Shown: in pieces, positions 9,756-18,117 of the stretch | Layout: each line of letters starts with the position of its first letter | How positions within the stretch are numbered: position 1 is the stretch's first letter | Source of the DNA: a bacterium | GTDB taxonomy: Bacteria > Vulcanimicrobiota > Vulcanimicrobiia > Vulcanimicrobiales > Vulcanimicrobiaceae | Assembly (NCBI GenBank): GCA_021845615.1 | Contig: JAJZVP010000006.1 | Location: 1 to 39,887, forward strand | DNA length: 39,887 bases | Reading direction: 5' to 3' | Position numbers and translations under genes: made by a program | The notes under the pieces: generated by a model | What the model was told of the DNA's origin: nothing | What the model saw: only the letters and a program-made list of their open reading frames with translations | Database searches by the model: none

Positions 9756-11290
9756 TCCCACTCCACCGTTGCGGGGGGTTTGGAGGTGATATCGTAGGCG
9801 ATACGGTTGACGCCGGCGACCTCATTCACGATTCGCGTCGAGATTCGAGCGAGCAGGTCGTGCGGCAAGCGCGCCCAATCCGCGGTCATTCCGTCTTCGC
9901 TCACGATCGCGCGCACCGCGACGAGATTGGCGTAGGTACGTCCGTCGCCCATCACGCCGACCGATTTCACCGGCGTGAGTACCGCGAAGTACTGCCACGG
10001 ATGCGGTTCGAGCACGGCGCGATCGATCTCGTCGCGCACGATCGCATCGGCCTCGCGCACGATCGTCAGACGCTCCTCGTCGACCGCACCGATGATGCGT
10101 ACCGCCAGCCCCGGCCCCGGGAAGGGTTGGCGCGCGACGATATGTTCGGGGAGTCCGAGCACGCGGCCGAGCGCGCGTACCTCATCTTTAAAGAGCGAAC
10201 GGAGCGGCTCGACGAGCGCGAAGTTCATATGCTCGGGGAGGCCGCCGACGTTGTGATGCGACTTAATTTTATGCCCGGCCTTGCTCTGCGGCGTCTTCGA
10301 TTCGATGACGTCGGGATAGAGCGTGCCCTGAACCAGAAAGCCGACATCGGGGAGCTTCGCCGCTTCTTCTTCGAAGATCGCGATGAATTCGTGCCCGATG
10401 AGAATGCGTTTTCGCTCCGGGTCTTCGACGCCCGCGAGTTTTGCTAAAAACCGCTTCGAGGCATCGACGTGAATGACGTTGAGGTGCAACACGTCGCGAA
10501 ACGCCGCGAGCACTTCGCTCGCTTCGTTTTTCCGCAAGAGGCCGTGATCGACGAAGATGCAGGTCAATTGCTCGCCGATCGCTCGCGCGACCAAGGTCGC
10601 CGCGACCGCCGAATCGACCCCACCGGAGAGCGCGCAGATGACGCGTCGCGATCCGACGCGCTCGCGGATATCGGCAATACTCCGATCGAGAAAGGACTCC
10701 ATCGCCCAGTTCGGAGCGATACCGGCGACGTTGCGAAGAAAATTCTCGATCAACCGCTTGCCGTATTCCGTGTGAACCACTTCCGGATGAAATTGAACGC
10801 CGACCATCCGCCGCTTCGTGCTCGCCATCGCGGCGATCGCACACCGCGGAGTCGCCGCAAGAGCGGTGAAATCGACCGGAAGTCGCTGCACCGAGTCGCC
10901 GTGCGACATCCACACGCGCGATTGCTCCGGCAATCCTGCGAGCAACGGGTGCGAGGCGTCGAGCACGCGCAGGGTCGCCGGCCCATATTCGGGTGCGCCG
11001 CCGGAGACCAACTCCGCACCGACCTGCCGCGCGAGCAACTGCATGCCGTAACAGATTCCGAGCATCGGCAGCCCGCTCGCGAGCACCGCTGGGTCGCACG
11101 CGGGCGCCCCCTCCGCGAGGGTGCTCTCCGGTCCTCCGGAGAGGACGATCGCCGAAGGATCGAGTTCGAGAATCTGCTTCCAGGGACGATCGAACGGAAC
11201 GATCTCGCAATAGTATCCGGCCTCTCGAACGCGCCGCGCGATGAGTTGGCTATATTGCGCTCCAAAATCGAGGACGACGACGGTTTTCAT
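9752..11290 (-). CDS. guaA: GMP synthase (glutamine-hydrolysing)
   Basis: VLDFGAQYSQLIARRVRE, GICYGMQ, LSGGVDSAV, QPFPGPGLAVRIIG, C-terminal TVEWE. Confidence 0.98.
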   Translation of the reverse strand: MKTVVVLDFGAQYSQLIARRVREAGYYCEIVPFDRPWKQILELDPSAIVLSGGPESTLAEGAPACDPAVLASGLPMLGICYGMQLLARQVGAELVSGGAPEYGPATLRVLDASHPLLAGLPEQSRVWMSHGDSVQRLPVDFTALAATPRCAIAAMASTKRRMVGVQFHPEVVHTEYGKRLIENFLRNVAGIAPNWAMESFLDRSIADIRERVGSRRVICALSGGVDSAVAATLVARAIGEQLTCIFVDHGLLRKNEASEVLAAFRDVLHLNVIHVDASKRFLAKLAGVEDPERKRILIGHEFIAIFEEEAAKLPDVGFLVQGTLYPDVIESKTPQSKAGHKIKSHHNVGGLPEHMNFALVEPLRSLFKDEVRALGRVLGLPEHIVARQPFPGPGLAVRIIGAVDEERLTIVREADAIVRDEIDRAVLEPHPWQYFAVLTPVKSVGVMGDGRTYANLVAVRAIVSEDGMTADWARLPHDLLARISTRIVNEVAGVNRIAYDITSKPPATVEWE

Positions 11291-11294
11291 AGCG

Positions 11295-12437
11295 TTATGT
11301 TAGCACCTCGGCCATACGACCGGCGTCGCGAGCGAACTCGATCTCCATGGCGATGCGTTCGCCGACGGAGAGATCGCGTCCCCAACGATAGGACGAATAC
11401 GGAGTGAAACGAGTCCCCGGCGAACCCGGAATGCGCAACGAGACGTCGTAGCACACGAACTCTTTCGGCGGGCCGGCGACGATGGCACACTGCAGCGCAA
11501 AGGGGCCGATCGTCCCCGGAGGGAGTGCTTCGCGCGCCGCAGCGACGAAGCGCTCGCCCATGCCGAACGCCGATTCGAGCGTCGATTCCGTGAGCGTCGC
11601 GGCGATGTGTCCCGCCTCTTCCAGGCGCATCGGGACGTCGCGCAGCTGCTCGTAGACCGAGGGCGGCACGTTACGAAATCCTTCGAGGTTGGTCTGCCGC
11701 CGAGTATCGGTGCCGAGCAATTCCAATTCTCCGAGGATCGGCGAATAAAAGAAATTCAGGTTGACGGAGGGACCGAGCGCGAATTCCTCGATCACCGCCC
11801 CGGCGAGCCCGCTCTCGTCGAGAATGCCGTCGGCGATGAGTCGCGCGCTGACCTCGCGATACTGTTGCGGGCTCGCGCAGAGAAAGAAGGCACGCTCGAA
11901 ACGCACGCGCGCGTGCGGAGCCTTCACCATGACGAGCCGATCGATCTCCTCCGGCGACGTAAACTGACGGGGATGCCGAATGCCCGCCTTGGCCAACAGT
12001 TCGTACTGGTTTCCGGCCTCGTCGCGCTCCTCGGCTCGAAGGAGGTAACGGTTTCCGAAAAACGGCACCAGCATGCGCTTCTCGATCTCGTCGTAGCTAT
12101 AACGCTGGTGCAGGTAGACTTCGAACGAGCGATTCGCGCAAAAAATGACGTTCCGCGCAAGGAGCTCGCGCTGCACGCGCTCGTCGAGCAGATCGGCAAA
12201 GGCATCGAGCTCGATCGTCTCGTCGACGCACCCGCGCGGAATCGGCGACTCGCGGCGCCGAAAGTGCTCGGTGTAGGTTCGTTCGCGCCCCTTCGCCGTG
12301 ACGACCAAATTCCGAAAGCCGCGCATTCGCGCCCCCGCTGCGACCTCGAGCGCCGAATGGCTTCCGATCGAGCATATCGTCAACGCGTCGAGATCGTAGC
12401 CTCGTAACGTCTCTTCGACCGAGGTAAAGCTCGCCAT
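11295..12437 (-). CDS. PurP-like protein, divergent paralog (ATP-grasp, DUF1297-type)
   Basis: IGSHSALEVAAGA, VPFFGNRYLLRAEE, NFFYSPILGELELLGTDTRRQTNLEG, PPGTIGPFALQCA resemble archaeal PurP; the VPHGS and Gly-rich KFPGARGGRGYF equivalents are degraded (FCANRS, KAPHARVRFERAFF). Confidence 0.82.
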   Translation of the reverse strand: MASFTSVEETLRGYDLDALTICSIGSHSALEVAAGARMRGFRNLVVTAKGRERTYTEHFRRRESPIPRGCVDETIELDAFADLLDERVQRELLARNVIFCANRSFEVYLHQRYSYDEIEKRMLVPFFGNRYLLRAEERDEAGNQYELLAKAGIRHPRQFTSPEEIDRLVMVKAPHARVRFERAFFLCASPQQYREVSARLIADGILDESGLAGAVIEEFALGPSVNLNFFYSPILGELELLGTDTRRQTNLEGFRNVPPSVYEQLRDVPMRLEEAGHIAATLTESTLESAFGMGERFVAAAREALPPGTIGPFALQCAIVAGPPKEFVCYDVSLRIPGSPGTRFTPYSSYRWGRDLSVGERIAMEIEFARDAGRMAEVLT

Positions 12438-12440
12438 CGG

Positions 12441-13463
12441 CTAGAGCACGCTCGAGTCGTCGAGGACCGCGCGCAGGTTCGAAGAGAGCAACGCGTTTTT
12501 AATTTCCCGTGCGATGCGCCGCCCGGTCGACATCGGCTCGGAGTAGTGGAGGTACGAGTATGGGGAGCCGTCGATAAACAGGTTGCTCCCCGCAACGATA
12601 CGCGCCGAAATTTCCATGATGTAAAAATGCATATCGGGCGTGATGATGGTTTCGATACAGAACGCCCCAAACAGTCCCTTCGGCCCGCAAATTTCCTTGC
12701 TGACGCGAACGACGTTGTCGCCCATTTCGAGCGCCTCGGCGAGCATCGATTCGCGTAGGCTAACCGGCGAATTCCCGACGACGACGTAGGATGGATCGAC
12801 GTCCATTCCCTCTTGTGCCGCTGCAGGGATGCGCCCCAGCGAGTCCACGTTCGTTTCGTAGCGACGGTCCATCGACATGATTTCGAGCTCGCCGGAGAGC
12901 GGCGAGTAAAAATAATGGATGTAGAGCGGCACGCCGATGATATATTCTTGAATCGTATATTGAGCTTTGAGCGAACCCGCCCGCTCCTCGAAATCGGCGG
13001 CGTCACGGATGAACATATATCCCTTGCCGCCGGCGGCTCCATACAATTTGACGATGACCGGCCGGTCGATCTCCGCGCCGCTCTTGAATTGTCTCGGCAG
13101 GCGTAACCCCGCTCGCGTCAGCCAATCGCGCTGCAACTCGCGGCTCGCCTCCCAATCGAGTACCGCTTTATTCCCGAAGTAGGGAATCGTCATCTTCTTA
13201 TGCTCTTCGGGCGAGAGATAGGCGACGAAGGATCCGTGCGGAACGACGATCGCCTTTCGCGCTTGCAGCTCCTCGAAGAGGGTCGGGAAGGCCGAGTACG
13301 ACGGGAGCACGATGACCTCGTCGACAAAGCGAAACGATCGATAGAGTCGTTCGGTTTGAGGATTGGTGATCGCCAACGTGCGAAAACCTTCGTCGCGCGC
13401 CCCTTTCAGAATCTGAAGAGCGGAGTGCGAGCCCAAGGTCGCGATGGTATAGTGCCGATTCAT
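12441..13463 (-). CDS. purP: Formate-dependent FAICAR synthetase, archaeal-type PurP
   Basis: TLGSHSALQILKGARDEGF, VVPHGSFVAYL, PYFGNKAVLDWE, KLYGAAGGKGYMF, HYFYSPLSGELEIMSMDRRYETNVDSLGRIPA, MEISARIVAGSN match the recalled Methanocaldococcus PurP pattern. Confidence 0.92.
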   Translation of the reverse strand: MNRHYTIATLGSHSALQILKGARDEGFRTLAITNPQTERLYRSFRFVDEVIVLPSYSAFPTLFEELQARKAIVVPHGSFVAYLSPEEHKKMTIPYFGNKAVLDWEASRELQRDWLTRAGLRLPRQFKSGAEIDRPVIVKLYGAAGGKGYMFIRDAADFEERAGSLKAQYTIQEYIIGVPLYIHYFYSPLSGELEIMSMDRRYETNVDSLGRIPAAAQEGMDVDPSYVVVGNSPVSLRESMLAEALEMGDNVVRVSKEICGPKGLFGAFCIETIITPDMHFYIMEISARIVAGSNLFIDGSPYSYLHYSEPMSTGRRIAREIKNALLSSNLRAVLDDSSVL

Positions 13464-13864
13464 CGGATCGCCCTTTCGATGGCGGGATTACAAAGCAGTC
13501 GAACGCATGCGGCATCGAGCTCGTCGCCGCCGAGCGGTTCGTCGGCGCCGCCGAAGAGCCGCCAACTGACGAGGCGACGCATCGGCGCCGACCGCGGCGC
13601 GTCGAGCATCTCGATCCACACTTCACCCGCGCGCGGCTGCATGCTCGCGAGCCGCTCGAGGCGATGTTTGTTGGGGTTGAAAAGCGTTTCGTCGCGCTCG
13701 ATGCGCTCGCGCAACGTTTCGTTACCTTCGTCGCCGTTAAAGACGAGCACGTCGGCGCGTCGAACGTGCGCGACGGCGATACCAAGGCGTTGGAGCGCCC
13801 GCATCGCGGTGTAAGCTTCGTTATCGGGGATTTTCAACGCAACCGCAAATGCCCGTTCGCCCAT
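13460..13864 (-). CDS. PurS-like FGAM synthetase small subunit, enlarged (134 aa)
   Basis: Lies between purQ and purP; N-terminal AFAVALKIPDNEAYTAMRALQRLGIAVAHVRRADVLVF and C-terminal DAACVRLLCNPAIERAI resemble PurS ends; TAATG coupling to purQ and ATGA to purP. Confidence 0.6.
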   Translation of the reverse strand: MGERAFAVALKIPDNEAYTAMRALQRLGIAVAHVRRADVLVFNGDEGNETLRERIERDETLFNPNKHRLERLASMQPRAGEVWIEMLDAPRSAPMRRLVSWRLFGGADEPLGGDELDAACVRLLCNPAIERAIR

Positions 13865-14631
13865 TACCAACGCTCCAATGCAGTGACGAAGCTTCGGAAC
13901 AGGACGCTCCCTCCCGAAGGAGCGAGAACATCCGCACCTTCGCGCCGATCGAGGTGGTTGAAGTTCCATGCGTCGCGTTCGGGGTGCGGCATGATCGCCA
14001 AGACGTTGCCTTCGCGATTCGTCAGCGCCGCCGCACCGAGCGCCGATCCTTGCGGCGCAAGGTGCGCGTCGGTCGCTCCACGAGCGTCGGCGTAGCGAAA
14101 GACGACGTGCCCGCCGCGCTCGATTTCCTCGAGGTGCGCGGCCGAGGCGGCGAGCCGTCCCTGCCCGTGCGCCGCCCATGCCGGGATGAGTGCGTCCTCC
14201 GGCAGCGCGGCGGCGATCGCGCAGCGTTCTGCCGCAACGGTCCGTCGCAAGAGGACGCGTTCGCAAATGAAATGTCCCTGCGCGTTGTGCGTGAAGGCTG
14301 CCGTCGGTCGGCGAATCTCTCCGCTTCCCGGTACGAGCCCCGCCTCCAACAGAATTTGCGCGCCGTTGCAGATTCCCATGACGAGTTTTCCGGCCTGCGC
14401 CGCTTCGATCACAACGTCGAGCATCGCGTCGTGTGCGGCAATAGCTCCGGCGCGAATGCGGTCTTCGTATGCGAAGCCGCCCGGCAGAACGAATGCATCG
14501 TAATACGCGAGGCTCGCCGATTCGCTCCAATGCACGATCCGCGCGTCGGCTCCGCAATCGAGCAGCAGATCGCGGGTCTCTTCTTCGGAATTGGTTCCCG
14601 GGAAAACGAGAACCGCTACGCGTGCAGTCAC
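13864..14631 (-). CDS. purQ: FGAM synthetase glutaminase subunit
   Basis: VAVLVFPGTNSEEET, GICNGAQILLEAGLVPG, MPHPERDAW; GTG start overlaps the purL stop (GTGA). Confidence 0.96.
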   Translation of the reverse strand: MTARVAVLVFPGTNSEEETRDLLLDCGADARIVHWSESASLAYYDAFVLPGGFAYEDRIRAGAIAAHDAMLDVVIEAAQAGKLVMGICNGAQILLEAGLVPGSGEIRRPTAAFTHNAQGHFICERVLLRRTVAAERCAIAAALPEDALIPAWAAHGQGRLAASAAHLEEIERGGHVVFRYADARGATDAHLAPQGSALGAAALTNREGNVLAIMPHPERDAWNFNHLDRREGADVLAPSGGSVLFRSFVTALERW

Positions 14632-16934
14632 GGAAAGAGCTCCTGGAGCGGGCGCGACCAACTGCGGTGGAGATCGTCGATCTCCCACGCGTCATCGTCG
14701 AAGGCGAGGATCGGTTGCGGGATCGTCGTGCCGATCTCACGCACGCTCTCCAAGGCACCGGCGAGTTCTTCGAAGCGATCGACGTCGCGCTCTGCGACTT
14801 CGACGACGATCCCGCCCCATTCGCCGAAGAGCGATTCGTAGCGTCCAACGTTCGACCACCCTGCGAGGCCGTCGAGTTCGATGCCGATCGCCGCTCGCTG
14901 CGCCGGATAGCAGGCAAAACTCATCTCGGCGAGCGTCACGAGCAAGCCCCCGTCGGAGATATCGTGCGCGCTGCGAAGGAGCCCCGCACGCGCCGCAGCG
15001 AGGAGGAAGCGGTGCTCGGCGAGCACGCGCTCGAAATCGATAGCGGGCACTCCTTCGTCGCGCAGCGACAGGAGCGCGGCGAGCACGCTCCCACCGAGCG
15101 CGCGCTGCGTTTCACCGACGAGATAGAGCCGCGAGCCGACCTCTTTCAGCGCGAGCGTCACGCACTGCGAAACGTCGGTGAGACGCCCGAGGCAGGCAAC
15201 GATCGGCGAGGCCGGGATCGCATGGCCGTCGCTCGCCGCATTATAGAGACTCACGTTCCCCGATACGTAGGCGAGCCCCAAGGCGCGCGCCGATCGCGCG
15301 AGGCCGTCGATTCCCGCGACGAGTTCGCCGAATTGTCTAGCGTCGCGCGGGCTTCCGTAATTGAGACAATCGGTAAGGCCGATCGGTTCGGCTCCGACGG
15401 CGACGACGTTGCGCACCGCTTCGTAGACCGCGTGTTCGGCGGCTCGCTCCGGGTCGATCCGTCCGATGCGCGGATTGCCGTCGACGCTCAATGCAAACGC
15501 GAGCTGCGAACCGCGTATCGGTGCGAGGACGCCGGCGTCGGCCTCGCCGCGCGGGATCACGGTGCGCCCGCGAACGACGGCGTCGTAATGACGGAAGAGC
15601 GGAGCCCGCGAGCAGACGTCGCGGTGGGCGAGGGTCGCGTGGAGCACATCGTCGAGCGTCCGTTCGCAGGCGAGGTCGTGCTCCCGCCGTTCCCTCGGAG
15701 GAGCGGGCGGCTGTGCCGGAAGCGTATCGCGCACCGTCCCGGTCAGAAAATCGATCGGAACGTCCATCACGAGTTCGCCGCGATGGCGCAACTGATAGCG
15801 TTGCGCGGCGGTCGCACGGCCGATACGAACGGCACGCGCATTCTGGGCGACCTGCGGCAACGAGAACTCTTCGTTATAGATGCGCTCGACCTCGTCGACG
15901 ATCTCCTCGGGTAGCGCCCAAAGCAGCCGTTCCTGCGTCTCGCCGACGGCGATAACTTCGGGGAGCAGGTGGTCGACCGCGACGTTCACGGTGTCGAGAT
16001 CGAGCTCCGCACCGAAACCGCCCGCGCTGCATAATTCCGCCGAACATCCCATAATGCCGCCGGCACCGAGATCTTTAAAGCCGACCTCGATCCCGCGCGC
16101 TCGGAGCATCGAGAAGACGCGATAGCTGGCGCGCATGATGACGTTTTTCAGGAATGGGTCGGGAACCTGAACCGCGCCTTTATTGCTCTCCGTCTCTCGC
16201 GCGTCGAGCGCGACCGAGGAGAACGAAGCCCCCCCGAAACCGCTCGCATCGGTCGCCTTCCCGACGAGCAGCAACACGAAATCCGCTCCATGTTTCGGCA
16301 CGCGCGAATGGATGATCTGCGACTCTTTTACGAGTCCGAGCGCGACCACGTTGACGAGGACGTTATCGTCGAACTCCGGATCGAAATAACAATCGCCCGC
16401 AAGGTTGGGAACCCCGATGGCGTTCCCGTACGCAGCGATGCCGTCGACGACGCCGCGCGCCACCGCGCGTTGATGCGGGCGGGCGGGATCGACGTTGCCG
16501 AAGCGCAGCGGGTCGGCGACGGCGACGACCTCGGCGCCCATGCAGAGGACGTCGCGCACGATGCCGCCGATACCGGTCGCAGCCCCCTCGAACGGCACGA
16601 CCTGCGATGGGTGATTGTGCGACTCGTGAGCGATGACGATTCCATACCGTTCGCCCTCGTGTTCGCCGAGATGCAAGATGCCCGCATCCTCCGCCGGGCC
16701 GAGCACGACGTCGGCGCCCTTCGTCGGAAGGTGGGATAAGAGCGCGCGACTCGATTTATACGAGCAATGCTCGCTCCACTGAGCGTCGAACGCGTAAAGT
16801 TCGACCAAACTCGGCGCTCGCCCGAGGCGATCCGCGATGCCGCGCAGTTCGTCGACGCGCAAGGCGAGCCCCAATGCATCGGCACGCGCGCGCAGAGTTT
16901 CGTCGTCGAGTTCGGCGACGGCTAAATCACGCAA
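14628..16934 (-). CDS. purL: FGAM synthetase large subunit (small PurL type)
   Basis: WSEHCSYKSSRALL, AHESHNHPSQVVPFEGAATGIGGIVRDVLCMGA, DLGAGGIMGCSAE; probable TTG start. Confidence 0.97.
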   Translation of the reverse strand: MRDLAVAELDDETLRARADALGLALRVDELRGIADRLGRAPSLVELYAFDAQWSEHCSYKSSRALLSHLPTKGADVVLGPAEDAGILHLGEHEGERYGIVIAHESHNHPSQVVPFEGAATGIGGIVRDVLCMGAEVVAVADPLRFGNVDPARPHQRAVARGVVDGIAAYGNAIGVPNLAGDCYFDPEFDDNVLVNVVALGLVKESQIIHSRVPKHGADFVLLLVGKATDASGFGGASFSSVALDARETESNKGAVQVPDPFLKNVIMRASYRVFSMLRARGIEVGFKDLGAGGIMGCSAELCSAGGFGAELDLDTVNVAVDHLLPEVIAVGETQERLLWALPEEIVDEVERIYNEEFSLPQVAQNARAVRIGRATAAQRYQLRHRGELVMDVPIDFLTGTVRDTLPAQPPAPPRERREHDLACERTLDDVLHATLAHRDVCSRAPLFRHYDAVVRGRTVIPRGEADAGVLAPIRGSQLAFALSVDGNPRIGRIDPERAAEHAVYEAVRNVVAVGAEPIGLTDCLNYGSPRDARQFGELVAGIDGLARSARALGLAYVSGNVSLYNAASDGHAIPASPIVACLGRLTDVSQCVTLALKEVGSRLYLVGETQRALGGSVLAALLSLRDEGVPAIDFERVLAEHRFLLAAARAGLLRSAHDISDGGLLVTLAEMSFACYPAQRAAIGIELDGLAGWSNVGRYESLFGEWGGIVVEVAERDVDRFEELAGALESVREIGTTIPQPILAFDDDAWEIDDLHRSWSRPLQELFP

Positions 16935-18117
16935 TGACGGCTCCCGGCGGCAATTGTTGTTGGAGGAGCGCGTCGACGCGCAGCATTTCGGAGCGCGCGT
17001 TCGACTGAGCGAGCATCACGCGTCCGAACATCGCCGAGTCGTCGATCGCCAGTAATTTCGCACAGGCGAGCGCGATGCGGTGCGGTTCGTCGTTTCCGTC
17101 GATGACCGGCGAGCTCGCGCTGCCGTCGAGGGTGGCGCGCAGCGTGTGGTCGCCGATCGCCACGAAGATCGGCCGGGCGAAGCCCGCCTCGATCTGCGAC
17201 ACGATCTGCAAGACGTAGCCCGGCGTCACCGTGACGCTGGCGAGATGGCGCGCCGTCGGAATACCGAAGGAATGGAGCGCGGTCGCGACTTCGTTCGCTC
17301 GGTCGACCATCTGCGCATCGTCGACGAAGATCGCCGCGACTCCAGGGCGCATCGCCGGAAAATTGCCGACGAAATCGGCGACCTGTTCGTAGGCGGCCTT
17401 CACGCGGGCGAGCCCCGCCGCATCGACCGGATCGAGATTGCGGTAGATCTGCTTATCGAGCATCTGATCTTCGTGTCCGTGCCGCCAGATGCGCCACGAA
17501 TCGTTGTCGATAACGTCGGCGATCACGAGCTGCCCTTGGTTCTCACCGCCGATCAATCGGCCGAACTCCACCTTCATATCGACGAGCAAGACGTCGCGAT
17601 GGCGCCAGGCGTGGGCGAGAATTTCGAAGGTCAACCGAGCGATCTCGCTCATCGCTCCAATTTCGTTGGGCGAAGCGATCCCGCGTGCGGCGATCTCCTC
17701 GGGGGTAATGAGCGGATCGTGATTTGCATCGTCCTTGAGGAAAAATTCCGTCACCCGCGGCACCAGGATCGCCCCGCGCTGGAGCCCCGTATGACGGCGC
17801 ACGAACGAGCCCGCCGCGACGCCGCGCACGACCACTTCCAACGGAATCATCGAGCAGCGGCGCACCAACATTTCGTTGTCGTCGTCGTCCTCGCCACCGT
17901 TGAGAAAATGCGTCGGCAATCCGCAGAGATTGAGCAACCGGAAGACGCGCGAGGTGGTCTGAGCGGCGAGCCGCCCTTTGCCGGGGATTTCGTCGCGCCG
18001 CGCGCCGTCGCCGGCGGTAATCGCATCGCCCTGCGCGACGACGAGTTGGTCGGGAGAACTCGGGACTTCGTAGAGAACTTTGGTCTTGCCCCGTGCGATC
18101 TCGATCCCTTTATCCAC
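16927..18117 (-). CDS. purC: SAICAR synthetase fused to a C-terminal PurE/AIR-carboxylase-like domain
   Basis: PurC: ARGKTKVLYEVP, VEVVVRGVAAGSF, VDMKVEFGR; C-terminal about 140 aa aligns loosely with the PAICS AIR-carboxylase half; GTG start with GGAGGA upstream. Confidence 0.9.
   Translation of the reverse strand: MDKGIEIARGKTKVLYEVPSSPDQLVVAQGDAITAGDGARRDEIPGKGRLAAQTTSRVFRLLNLCGLPTHFLNGGEDDDDNEMLVRRCSMIPLEVVVRGVAAGSFVRRHTGLQRGAILVPRVTEFFLKDDANHDPLITPEEIAARGIASPNEIGAMSEIARLTFEILAHAWRHRDVLLVDMKVEFGRLIGGENQGQLVIADVIDNDSWRIWRHGHEDQMLDKQIYRNLDPVDAAGLARVKAAYEQVADFVGNFPAMRPGVAAIFVDDAQMVDRANEVATALHSFGIPTARHLASVTVTPGYVLQIVSQIEAGFARPIFVAIGDHTLRATLDGSASSPVIDGNDEPHRIALACAKLLAIDDSAMFGRVMLAQSNARSEMLRVDALLQQQLPPGAVIA

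Noticed and set aside
13460-14917. 485-aa ORF as a fusion upstream of the PurS-like protein
   Set aside because: Upstream part overlaps purQ/purL in another frame; the TAATG junction at 13864 marks the real start.
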